Made by a program: the position numbers and the translations under genes. The notes under the pieces were generated by a model. That model had not been told where the DNA came from. It saw only the letters and a program-made list of their open reading frames with translations, and did not search any database. Shown one piece after another: positions 32,205 through 39,609 of a DNA stretch of 39,609 nucleotides. Every line of letters begins with the position of its first letter. Positions within the stretch are counted from its first letter, which is position 1. Source of the DNA: an uncultured Oscillospiraceae bacterium (lineage in GTDB: Bacteria; Bacillota; Clostridia; Oscillospirales; Oscillospiraceae); the NCBI GenBank assembly GCA_905205085.1, contig CAJLCG010000007.1, positions 1 through 39,609 of the forward strand, in the 5' to 3' direction.

Positions 32205-32232
32205 TTGTGCTGGAAAAAATCTGTGCTATACT
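32205..32232 (+). promoter_or_regulatory. tetR promoter
   Basis: TTGTGC at 32205-32210, 16-bp spacer, extended -10 TGC-TATACT (TATACT at 32227-32232). It is about 50 bp from operator 2 on the side of the tetR gene, so autoregulation is possible but less direct than control of the SCP2 operon. Confidence 0.6.
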
Positions 32233-32281
32233 GTAAAAAATGAAGGTACTGGTAAATTTTAAGCGAGAAGGATGGAACACC

Positions 32282-32887
32282 ATGGCCAAAGACCAGAAAA
32301 AGTACGACCTGATTTTGGACGCTCTCCAGCAGCTGCTGCGCTCTCGCAGCGTGCAGACCATTTCCGTCAGTGACATTGCCCAGGCCGCGGGCATCGGGAA
32401 GGGGAGCATCTATTATTATTTTCCCTCCAAGGAGGCCATCGTGGAGGCCCTGGTTCAGCGCAACTACGAGGCACCCCTGAAAACAGCCCAGCACCTGTCC
32501 GCCCGGCAGGATATCCCGCCCTTCACCCGCATGGCCATGATCTTCCAGGCCTGCCGCTCCTCCTCCACCGAGTACTCCAAGTCGGAGGCCAGCACTGGAG
32601 CCCAGGAAAAGGCCTTTCTCCATCAGACCTACATGAACCACCTGATCACCGCCCTCAAGCCGGTGCTCTCCGAAATCATCCGCCAGGGCATTCAGGCGGG
32701 GGAGATCCACTTTGCCTACCCTGATGAGTTGGCCGAGATGGTGCTCATCATTCTCACCGTGAAGATGGACAACACTATCGTGCCCTCCACCAAGGAGGAA
32801 ATCGAGAGAACCATCACCGCCCTGGTGTCCCTGCTGGAGAAGGGGACAGAGAATCCGCCGGGGTCGCTGGACTTCCTTATTAAATAA
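32282..32887 (+). CDS. TetR-family regulator of the lipid operon
   Basis: A 201-aa regulator with a helix-turn-helix near residues 22-50 (SVSDIAQAAGIGKGSIYYYF) and a helical ligand-binding domain behind it. ATG 32282 follows AGAAGGA; the in-frame ATG at 32240 has no ribosome site. It is divergent from the SCP2-to-ligase operon and the two palindromes in between fit a TetR dimer, so it very likely represses that operon until a fatty acid or acyl-CoA-like ligand binds. The ligand is an inference from the operon content. Confidence 0.9.
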   Translation: MAKDQKKYDLILDALQQLLRSRSVQTISVSDIAQAAGIGKGSIYYYFPSKEAIVEALVQRNYEAPLKTAQHLSARQDIPPFTRMAMIFQACRSSSTEYSKSEASTGAQEKAFLHQTYMNHLITALKPVLSEIIRQGIQAGEIHFAYPDELAEMVLIILTVKMDNTIVPSTKEEIERTITALVSLLEKGTENPPGSLDFLIK

Positions 32888-32900
32888 TAATGAAAAAACA

Positions 32901-32929
32901 AGGAGCCTGAGCGCATTGCTCAGGCTCCT
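32901..32929. terminator. Terminator between tetR and the DUF3169 gene
   Basis: AGGAGCCTGAGC, loop GCATT, GCTCAGGCTCCT: 12 perfect pairs. Followed on the plus strand by CGTTTCTGTTT and on the minus strand by TGTTTTTTC, so it is stronger for the minus-strand gene. Confidence 0.85.
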
Positions 32930-32943
32930 CGTTTCTGTTTCTC

Positions 32944-33744
32944 TCAGGCCTTACGTTTCTTTTTTCCATGGTCCAGGATGTATGCCATACACTGATAGCT
33001 CATCAGCTGTACCATCCACAGTCCGCCCACCAGCAAAACCCAGCCCGACGAGGCCATACCGTTGTTGGCCAGGAGGAACAGCACCAGCATCACGATGGGG
33101 AAGAGGGTAGTCATCACCCGGAAGGAGAAGTAGCTGCACTGGCCGATCTGCTGCTGCTCGGCTTCGTCGCAGCTGCGGAACCAGTCCTTCTGGAACTTGG
33201 TGTCAAATACGTTGCCCTTCTTCTCCGGATGGATGACCTTGGTGGCCTTCACGGTCAGGGCCTGGAGGGCCACCACCCAGATCAGCTGAACGACCAGATT
33301 AACAATGAACAGCACGCCCTCCATCAGGCCACCGATGCGCAGGATATGGTCGCCCAGCCACATGGCCTGGCTGTTGGCCCAATCGGTCTGTCCGTTGATA
33401 CCCAGGGCGATAAACAGCCACACCATGGCCGCTCCGGAAATGATTAGGGACAGACACAGCCGCCGGTCGGACTCCTGAAAGGCGTCGTCATCTGCCTCTG
33501 CCTGGGGCAGCAGGGCCTTACCCCGGAGATAATAGACGGTGCTCACTACCAGCAGCACATACCCGGGTACAAACCACAGCTGGCCCAGAGACGCCAGGGC
33601 CATGTTCAGACTGTCTGCGGAATCAAGTAAGTTTTTGCCTGCCATGGCGGCAAAAAAGCCTGCCACGCCGCCCAAAGCGGCACACACCAGTATAATAATC
33701 GCAAACCGGGCATAAATCACTTTGTTGCTTCGTTCCTTTTTCAT
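32944..33744 (-). CDS. DUF3169-family membrane protein
   Basis: A 266-aa protein with about six hydrophobic helices (near residues 10-34, 53-70, 97-116, 140-163, 208-226 and 231-252) and the DUF3169 core HPEKKGNVFDTKFQKDW followed by SCDEAEQQQIG between helices 4 and 5. ATG 33744 overlaps the XRE regulator stop by ATGA. Family function unknown; members are often paired with a small XRE regulator as here, hinting at a stress- or signal-dependent membrane system. Confidence 0.85.
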   Translation of the reverse strand: MKKERSNKVIYARFAIIILVCAALGGVAGFFAAMAGKNLLDSADSLNMALASLGQLWFVPGYVLLVVSTVYYLRGKALLPQAEADDDAFQESDRRLCLSLIISGAAMVWLFIALGINGQTDWANSQAMWLGDHILRIGGLMEGVLFIVNLVVQLIWVVALQALTVKATKVIHPEKKGNVFDTKFQKDWFRSCDEAEQQQIGQCSYFSFRVMTTLFPIVMLVLFLLANNGMASSGWVLLVGGLWMVQLMSYQCMAYILDHGKKKRKA

Positions 33745-33956
33745 TGCTCCTCATCCTCCTCGGTGAGATAAAATACTTCGTCTACGGTAGTTCCAAATAC
33801 TTTGGCGATGCGCAGGGCCAGGGTGATGGAGGGGTTGTAGTCCCCACGCTCAATGAGGCTGATGGTCTGGCGGGACGCGCCCACCAGTGATCCCAGCCCC
33901 TGCTGGTTGAGCCCCTTCGCCGCCCGCAGCTCTTTCAGTCGGTTTCCAAGCGGCAT
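33741..33956 (-). CDS. Small XRE-family regulator
   Basis: A 71-aa, single-domain Cro/CI-type helix-turn-helix protein (GASRQTISLIERGDYNPS is the recognition region), close to the YgzD/YozG group common in Firmicutes. Start taken at ATG 33956, 8 nt after AAAGGAG; an ATG at 33974 would place that ribosome site inside the gene and is rejected. The three operator-like boxes directly upstream suggest it controls its own two-gene operon. Translationally coupled to the DUF3169 gene. Confidence 0.9.
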   Translation of the reverse strand: MPLGNRLKELRAAKGLNQQGLGSLVGASRQTISLIERGDYNPSITLALRIAKVFGTTVDEVFYLTEEDEEQ

Positions 33957-33973
33957 CTTGCAGTCTCCTTTCA

Positions 33974-34046
33974 TGACAAGAATCTATGTCGTTTTGACAA
34001 CTATCTTTGTCATCATCAGAATAGCATTGACAAGGATCATTGTCAA
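33974..34046 (-). promoter_or_regulatory. XRE promoter with three TGACA-N8-TGTCA boxes
   Basis: On the minus strand, TTGACA (34046-34041), exact 17-bp spacer, TATTCT (34023-34018). Three inverted repeats with identical 8-bp spacing: 34028-34045 (over the -35), 33995-34012 (around +1) and 33974-33991 (one mismatch, CGACA; in the leader). Centre distances are 33 and 21 bp, near whole helical turns. Confidence 0.85.
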
Positions 34047-34074
34047 TAGGGAAGAGGGAAATTTTTTTAGGACA

Positions 34075-34111
34075 GAAAAAAGCCCGTGCCTCCAACAGGG
34101 GAGACACGGGC
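34075..34111 (-). terminator. Terminator of the Crp/Fnr gene
   Basis: On the minus strand GCCCGTG-T-CTCC pairs with GGAG-G-CACGGGC around a short loop, followed by TTTTTT. Confidence 0.85.
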
Positions 34112-34130
34112 GGAAAGGGCAGGGGAGAGG

Positions 34131-34769
34131 TCACTCACACAGTGCCTCCAGACCGGGCCGGTCCAAAATTTGCACGGAGCGGTATCCCAGGGAGATAAGC
34201 CCCTCCCGGGCAAGCTGATTGAGGATGCGGCTGACGGTCACCCGGCTCACCGAGATGGTGGCGGCGATCTCCTCCTGAGGGCAGGACACCTGGTCGTTTC
34301 CGTCGGCGTTGACGGTGAGAAACCGGGCCACCCGCCACCGGGCAGGGCGGAAGGCCATCTGGTCCACCTGGTCGGAGAGAAGCCGTACGGTGCGGGCTAG
34401 GTATTTCATCATGGCCAGGGCCAGCTCCGGGTGGGCGGCAAACTCCCGACTCAGCAGCTCCCGGTCAATGGGCACCAGCTCGCAGGGGGTCATAGCCACG
34501 GCAGAGGACACCCGGGGCAGTTCGTCAAAGAAAGAGGCCTCCCCGAAGAGGCTGCCCTCCTGGTACAGGTTCAGCACCCGCTCGCCTCCGTCGGGGGACT
34601 GGATAAAGCTTTTCACCTGGCCGGACTTCAGATAATAAAAGCAGGTGGCCGCCGTGTTCTGCAAATAGATTAAGTAACCCGCCGGGCACCGGATGGCCCA
34701 CCGCTGCTGGGCGAAGGGCCGCCAGATATCCGGCGGCAGGTTCAATTCCATATGGTGGAGCTGGTCCAT
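34131..34769 (-). CDS. Crp/Fnr-family regulator, probable regulator of leuCDB
   Basis: A 212-aa protein with an N-terminal cyclic-nucleotide-binding-like barrel (about 15-120, with GSLFGEASFF at 72-81), a long dimer helix and a C-terminal winged helix. ATG 34769 follows GGAGGG. The recognition helix reads SRVTVSRIL (175-183): Arg176 and Arg181 match CRP Arg180 and Arg185, but CRP Glu181 is Val177. There is no N-terminal Cys cluster, so it is not an Fnr-type iron-sulfur sensor; the cAMP-contact residues are also not clearly kept, so the ligand is unknown. Divergent from leuC, with a TGTAA-N6-TTACA box in between. Confidence 0.9.
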   Translation of the reverse strand: MDQLHHMELNLPPDIWRPFAQQRWAIRCPAGYLIYLQNTAATCFYYLKSGQVKSFIQSPDGGERVLNLYQEGSLFGEASFFDELPRVSSAVAMTPCELVPIDRELLSREFAAHPELALAMMKYLARTVRLLSDQVDQMAFRPARWRVARFLTVNADGNDQVSCPQEEIAATISVSRVTVSRILNQLAREGLISLGYRSVQILDRPGLEALCE

Positions 34770-34801
34770 CGGGGAGATCCCTCCAAAACATTTTTTCAGA
34801 T

Positions 34802-34817
34802 TGTAACATGGTTTACA
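34802..34817. promoter_or_regulatory. Crp/Fnr-type operator between the regulator and leuC
   Basis: TGTAACATGGTTTACA: perfect TGTAA-N6-TTACA, the CRP site geometry with A in place of G in each TGTGA half. It lies 33 bp before the regulator start and 65 bp before leuC. A TGC-TAGGAT (-10-like, TAGGAT at 34838-34843) toward leuC has no good -35, which would fit a promoter that needs an activator centred near -40. Confidence 0.75.
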
Positions 34818-34881
34818 TTCTTTTGGCAAGGGGTCTGCTAGGATAACAGGGAAAGAACATTCCCGAAGGAGGAAGTTACAT

Positions 34882-36144
34882 ATGGGTATGACAATGACGC
34901 AGAAAATCCTGGCCAAGCATGCCGGGCTGGACCACGTGGAAGTTGGCCAGCTCATCGAGGCCAAGGTGGACATGGTCCTGGGCAACGACATCACCACTCC
35001 CGTGGCCATCACCGAGTTTGAGAAGGCCGGATTCAGCCAGGTCTTTGACAAGGACAAGATCTCCATCGTCCTGGACCACTACACCCCCTGCAAGGACATC
35101 AAGTCCGCTGAGCTTTGTTTGAAGGCCCGGAACTTTGCCCACAAGCACAGCATCACCAACTTCTTTGACGTGGGCCAGATGGGCGTGGAGCACGCCCTGC
35201 TGCCGGAAAAGGGCCTGTGCGCTCCCGGCGAGATCATCGTAGGCGCTGACTCCCACACCTGCACCTACGGCGCTCTGGGCGCTTTCTCCACCGGCATCGG
35301 CTCCACCGACATGGCCGCCGCCATGGCCACCGGCCTGCTGTGGTTCAAAGTGCCCGCTGCCATTAAGGTCACCTTGAAGGGCAGCTTGCAGCCCATGGTC
35401 TCCGGCAAGGATGTGATCCTTCACCTGATCGGCGAGATCGGCGTGGACGGTGCCCTCTATCAGTCCCTGGAGTTTGCCGGGGAGGGTGTTTCCTCTCTGA
35501 CCATGGACGACCGCTTCACCATCTCCAACATGGCCATCGAGGCCGGCGGCAAGAATGGCATCTTCCCCGTGGACGAGAAGACCATGGAGTACATCAGCGG
35601 CCGGGTGAACCGCCCCTGCGAGGCCTTCGAGGCCGACGCTGACGCGGAGTACGTCCGCGAGGTGGTCATTGATCTGGACAAACTGGAGCCCACCGTGGCC
35701 ATGCCTCACCTGCCCGAGAACACCAAGGTGGTCTCTGAGGTAGCCGGTCTGCCCATCAACCAGGTGGTCATCGGCTCCTGCACCAACGGCCGCATCAGCG
35801 ACCTGCGCGCCGCCGCCGCTGTCATGAAGGGCAAGAAGGTGGCCGACAACGTGCGCTGCATCGTCATCCCCGCCACCCAGGAGATCGTCCTCCAGGCCAT
35901 GAAGGAGGGCCTCATCGAGACCTTCATCGAGGCTGGCGCCGCCGTCTCCACCCCCACCTGCGGCCCCTGCCTGGGCGGCCACATGGGCGTCATGGCCGAA
36001 GGGGAGCGCACCGTCTCCACCACCAACCGCAACTTCGTCGGTCGCATGGGCCATGTCACCTCTGAGGTCATTCTGGCCTCTCCCGCCGTGGCTGCCGCCT
36101 CCGCCCTTGCCGGCTGTGTCGCTGACCCCCGCAAGCTTTCTTGA
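34882..36144 (+). CDS. leuC: 3-isopropylmalate dehydratase large subunit
   Basis: With LeuD it isomerises 2-isopropylmalate to 3-isopropylmalate in leucine synthesis, using a [4Fe-4S] cluster. The 420-aa length and style match the LeuC2-type (archaeal/clostridial) group rather than the 460-aa form. Cluster cysteines are Cys300 in GSCTNGR and Cys360/Cys363 in TCGPCLGG; the substrate loop [13 protein letters not shown] lies near 124-136. ATG 34882 follows GAAGGAGGAAG. LeuD is separated from it by an unusual 314-bp hairpin-rich gap. The same family can act as homoaconitase-like; leuB downstream supports leucine. Confidence 0.95.
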   Translation: MGMTMTQKILAKHAGLDHVEVGQLIEAKVDMVLGNDITTPVAITEFEKAGFSQVFDKDKISIVLDHYTPCKDIKSAELCLKARNFAHKHSITNFFDVGQMGVEHALLPEKGLCAPGEIIVGADSHTCTYGALGAFSTGIGSTDMAAAMATGLLWFKVPAAIKVTLKGSLQPMVSGKDVILHLIGEIGVDGALYQSLEFAGEGVSSLTMDDRFTISNMAIEAGGKNGIFPVDEKTMEYISGRVNRPCEAFEADADAEYVREVVIDLDKLEPTVAMPHLPENTKVVSEVAGLPINQVVIGSCTNGRISDLRAAAAVMKGKKVADNVRCIVIPATQEIVLQAMKEGLIETFIEAGAAVSTPTCGPCLGGHMGVMAEGERTVSTTNRNFVGRMGHVTSEVILASPAVAAASALAGCVADPRKLS

Positions 36145-36458
36145 GAGCTGAGAAGTACAACCTATCGTTAGACCCTCCTACCATAGGATTCGGAGGGAAA
36201 GATAATGTGAAAGAAAACCGTCAGGGTTGTCTTTCACGTGCAATAAACTCACTTTTTCAAACTTTAAAAGTTTGAAAAAGTGCTGCAGCTTGGCGAAAAG
36301 AATTTTTCGCCAAGCTGGCAAAGAACTTTGTGCGAAACTTCGTTTCGCCTCTGGGGTTTTCGGAAGGGGAGAGGAGGACAGAGAAACCCTTCGTTTTTCG
36401 GTCCACATTCCCTCCCGACCCCCAACGCCTAGATTGATTCAGAAAGGATTGAAACCGG
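36145..36458 (+). repeat. Hairpin-rich gap between leuC and leuD
   Basis: A 314-bp stretch inside the leu operon with at least seven consecutive hairpins at 36173-36374: CCCTCC/GGAGGG (36173-36197); GTGAAAGA plus AACC/GGTT plus TCTTTCAC (36207-36237); a 16-bp perfect arm pair centred on one base, CACTTTTTCAAACTTT and its complement (36250-36282); CAGCTTGGCGAAAA/TTTTCGCCAAGCTG (36286-36317); CAAAG/CTTTG (36319-36330); GCGAAAC/GTTTCGC (36332-36348); CCTCT/AGAGG (36348-36374). A small frame through it lacks a ribosome site. No clear terminator U-run and no promoter stand out. It looks like an inserted intergenic repeat cluster; 36375-36458 is plain leader with AGAAAGG before leuD. Confidence 0.75.
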
Positions 36459-36940
36459 ATGAAGGTTTATAAATACGGCGCCAACGTGGATACCGACGTC
36501 ATCATCCCCGCCCGCCACTTGAACGATCCCTCTCCCGCCGCCCTGGCCTCCCACTGCATGGAGGACATCGACGCGGATTTTGCCTCTACCGTCCAGCCCG
36601 GCGACATCATCGTGGCCGGCCCCAACTTCGGCTGCGGCTCCTCCCGTGAGCACGCCCCTCTGGCCATCAAGTCCTGCGGCGTGAAGTGCGTCATTGCCCC
36701 CTCCTTCGCCCGCATCTTCTACCGCAACGCCATCAACATCGGCTTCCCCATCGTGGAGTGCGCCCAGGCCGCTGAGGAGATCCAGCCCGGCGACCAGGTG
36801 GATGTGGATTTTACCACTGGCGTGATCACCGACCAGACCACCGGCAAGACCTATCAGGCCGCGCCCTTCCCTGAGTTTATTAAGGGCATCATTGAGAGCG
36901 GTGGCCTGCTCAATTCTCTGAAGGCCCGGGGGGTGGCAAA

Positions 36941-36944
<4 letters not shown>
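36459..36944 (+). CDS. leuD: 3-isopropylmalate dehydratase small subunit
   Basis: Swivelling small subunit that completes the LeuCD active site. The 161-aa length is that of the short LeuD2 form that pairs with LeuC2. Seen: [10 protein letters not shown] near residues 9-18, the [11 protein letters not shown] loop near 59-69 that binds substrate, and [16 protein letters not shown] near 81-96. ATG 36459 follows GAAAGG. The stop overlaps leuB by ATGA, so leuD and leuB are coupled, while leuC lies beyond the hairpin gap. Confidence 0.95.
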
Positions 36945-38017
<1,073 letters not shown>

Positions 38018-38040
38018 TTATCTCATCCTTCTACAAGACA

Positions 38041-38078
38041 AAGCGGGCCCTGACCAGCTTGGCCGGGGCCCGCTTTTT
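38041..38078 (+). terminator. Terminator of the leu operon
   Basis: AAGCGGGCCC, a 15-nt loop, GGGCCCGCTT, then TTT (T-run 38074-38078). Confidence 0.88.
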
Positions 38079-38131
38079 GCATATTGTCCAAAGTGAGACT
38101 GCAAACAGTTTGAAATTTTACAAGAATGGGC

Positions 38132-38160
38132 TTGCATTTTCGAAAGCGGAAGCATATAAT
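38132..38160 (+). promoter_or_regulatory. Promoter of the aminotransferase gene, long leader
   Basis: TTGCAT at 38132-38137, exact 17-bp spacer, TATAAT at 38155-38160. The leader to the ATG at 38317 is about 150 nt and contains an 11-bp direct repeat TTGCAGCTTTC (38216-38226 and 38233-38243). No known riboswitch is recognised in it. Confidence 0.85.
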
Positions 38161-38316
38161 GTTTTTTGCTGTGACAAAGGAATGAAGTGCAGGGTTTTGG
38201 AACAGCGGCCCAATATTGCAGCTTTCTCTGTTTTGCAGCTTTCCATGCAGTAAAAGACGAAAATTGCATTATTATGAAAGAAACCTTGCAAATATAACGA
38301 TACGGAGGCGTTTTCT

Positions 38317-39510
38317 ATGAAAGAGTTATCCCGGATTGCACTGGCTATCGAGCCTTCCGCTACCATGGCCATTGATACCATGTTCAAGCAGATGAAGGCC
38401 GACGGCCTGGACGTCATCGGCTTCGGTGCCGGTGAGCCTGATTTCCCCACCCCCGACTACATTAAGGAGGTTGGTATCCAGGCCATCCAGAATAACGACA
38501 CCAAGTATACGCCTTCTGTGGGTACTGTGGCTCTGCGCAAGGCCATCTGCCAGCGTCTGAAGGAGGACTGCGGTGTGGAGTACGCTCCCGCTGAGGTCTC
38601 CGTCTCCAACGGCGCCAAGCCCTGCGTCTATGTGGCTCTCCGCGCCCTGGTGAACCCCGGCGACGAGGTCATCCTGCCTGCTCCTTACTGGGTCAGCTAC
38701 ATTGAGCTCATCCGCATGGTTGGCGGCGTGCCCGTGGTGGTGGAGGCTACCGAGGCTGAGCACTTCAAGATCACCCCGGAGAAGCTGGCCGCTGCCATCA
38801 CCCCCAAGACCAAGTGCATGATTCTCAACAACCCCTCCAACCCCACCGGCATGATGTACAGCCGCAAGGAGCTGGAGGAGATTGCCAAGGTCTGCGTGGA
38901 GAAGGACATCTATGTCATCTCCGACGAGATCTACTACCGTTTGGCCTATGACAACGAGGAGTTTGTCAGCTTCGCCGCCCTGGGCGAGGACGTGAAGGCC
39001 CGCACCCTGCTGGTCAACGGCGTGTCCAAGTCCTATGCCATGACCGGCTGGCGGGTAGGCTTTGCCTGCGCCAACGACGTCATTGCCAAGGTGATGGGCA
39101 ACTTCCTCAGCCATTCCACCGGCGCTCCCTCATCCATTTCCCAGAAGGCGGCGGTGGCCGCTCTTGAGGGCCCTCAAGGCGAGGTGGAGTCCATGCGGAA
39201 AGCCTTTGAAGAACGCCGGAATTACATTGTCAGTCGGATGAACGCCATCAACGGCATCAGCTGCATCAAGCCCGAGGGGGCCTTCTATGTCATGATGAAC
39301 ATGGAAAAGCTGGTGGGCAAGACCATCCACGGAGAGGTGATTCGGGATTCCGACGATTTCTCCGCCGCCTTCCTCAAGCATGGCTTGGTCGCAACTGTGC
39401 CCTGCACTGGATTTGGAGCACCTAACTATGTGCGCTGGTCCTATGCCACGTCCATGGACAACATTAAGAAAGGGCTGGATCGCCTGGAGCAATTTTTGCA
39501 GGATGCCTAA
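38317..39510 (+). CDS. Class I pyridoxal-phosphate aminotransferase (aspartate-type)
   Basis: Transfers amino groups between amino acids and 2-oxo acids; the AspC/AspB-like Ib subgroup most often uses aspartate, sometimes others. The 397-aa product has GAGEPDFPTP near residue 35, the NNPSNPTG loop near 169-176, Asp in YVISDEIYYRL near 201-211, the PLP lysine Lys238 in SKSYAMTGWRVGF, and PSSISQ near 272. ATG 38317 follows ACGGAGG. It has its own promoter after the leu terminator. The gene order next to leuB could let it make leucine from 2-ketoisocaproate, but that is only a context guess. Confidence 0.93.
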   Translation: MKELSRIALAIEPSATMAIDTMFKQMKADGLDVIGFGAGEPDFPTPDYIKEVGIQAIQNNDTKYTPSVGTVALRKAICQRLKEDCGVEYAPAEVSVSNGAKPCVYVALRALVNPGDEVILPAPYWVSYIELIRMVGGVPVVVEATEAEHFKITPEKLAAAITPKTKCMILNNPSNPTGMMYSRKELEEIAKVCVEKDIYVISDEIYYRLAYDNEEFVSFAALGEDVKARTLLVNGVSKSYAMTGWRVGFACANDVIAKVMGNFLSHSTGAPSSISQKAAVAALEGPQGEVESMRKAFEERRNYIVSRMNAINGISCIKPEGAFYVMMNMEKLVGKTIHGEVIRDSDDFSAAFLKHGLVATVPCTGFGAPNYVRWSYATSMDNIKKGLDRLEQFLQDA

Positions 39511-39547
39511 TAGAATACAAAATAACTAGGAATTTTTGCGTTCCCCC

Positions 39548-39609
39548 TTGCAATCTCAATCAGGATTGGGTATACTATAGATGTGTTCGACAAAAACTGC
39601 AAGGAGGTC
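39548..39609 (+). promoter_or_regulatory. Promoter and ribosome site of a gene beyond the window
   Basis: TTGCAA at 39548-39553, 17-bp spacer, TATACT at 39571-39576, and AAGGAGGT ending at the last base. The coding region lies outside. Confidence 0.85.

Noticed and set aside
36145..36458. CRISPR array in the leu gap
   Set aside because: The repeats are different palindromes, not identical direct repeats with regular spacers.
36227..36472. 81-codon plus-strand frame inside the leuC-leuD gap
   Set aside because: It is made of the hairpin arms, lacks a ribosome site and overlaps the leuD start.

Overview
The window is 39.6 kb of GC-rich DNA without rRNA, tRNA, transposase or CRISPR. Strong AGGAGG-type ribosome sites, sigma-70/A-like promoters, an FtsK/SpoIIIE translocase, BlaI/M56 genes, lytic enzymes without signal peptides (spore-type) and anaerobic molybdenum-hydroxylase genes point to an endospore-lineage, high-GC Clostridia of the gut (Oscillospiraceae, for example the Flavonifractor/Lawsonibacter/Intestinimonas group). 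That placement is an inference from gene content and style; no phylogenetic marker is in the window.

Layout. (1) 1-2692: 3' part of ftsK/spoIIIE. (2) 2882-12475: a tight cobalamin operon for the late pathway (cobB, cobT, cobU, cobS, a mini-CobU, cobC, cbiB, cobD, cobQ) ending in a zinc-ribbon/Sel1-repeat gene and a terminator. Two inverted ~180-bp copies of a hairpin-rich element (2696-2874 and 12524-12705) bracket it. No corrin-ring genes and no B12 riboswitch are visible. (3) 12694-15675, minus strand: ybaK-type deacylase, FlK-like thioesterase, LysM-GH18 hydrolase and an amidase. (4) 15820-18704: DUF4349 lipoprotein, then blaI and an M56-M23 fusion protease behind paired TACA/TGTA operators. 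(5) 18840-21830: FecB/FecC/FecE-type ABC importer. (6) 21917-27584: purine-type NCS2 permease and a three-subunit molybdenum hydroxylase with a MocA-like cytidylyltransferase. (7) 27629-32076, minus strand: a five-gene operon of acyl-ligase, carrier protein, stand-alone condensation-type enzyme, alpha/beta hydrolase and SCP2 lipid-binding protein, controlled by a divergent TetR with two operators. (8) 32944-33956: XRE regulator plus DUF3169 membrane protein behind three TGACA-N8-TGTCA boxes. (9) 34131-38017: a Crp/Fnr regulator divergent from leuC-leuD-leuB, with one TGTAA-N6-TTACA box between them and a string of hairpins between leuC and leuD. (10) 38317-39510: class I aminotransferase, then a promoter and ribosome site for a gene starting just outside the window.

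How it fits together. Cobalamin salvage and late assembly, metal/cofactor import, and molybdenum-dependent oxidation of an N-heterocycle (perhaps a purine) are ordinary anaerobe metabolism. The less expected parts are the paired structured elements around the cobalamin operon, whose stems differ between copies by compensatory changes; the small CobU-like protein with a damaged P-loop; the lipid/NRPS-like operon with its TetR switch; and the Crp/Fnr regulator whose recognition-helix Glu-to-Val change matches its TGTAA half-sites.
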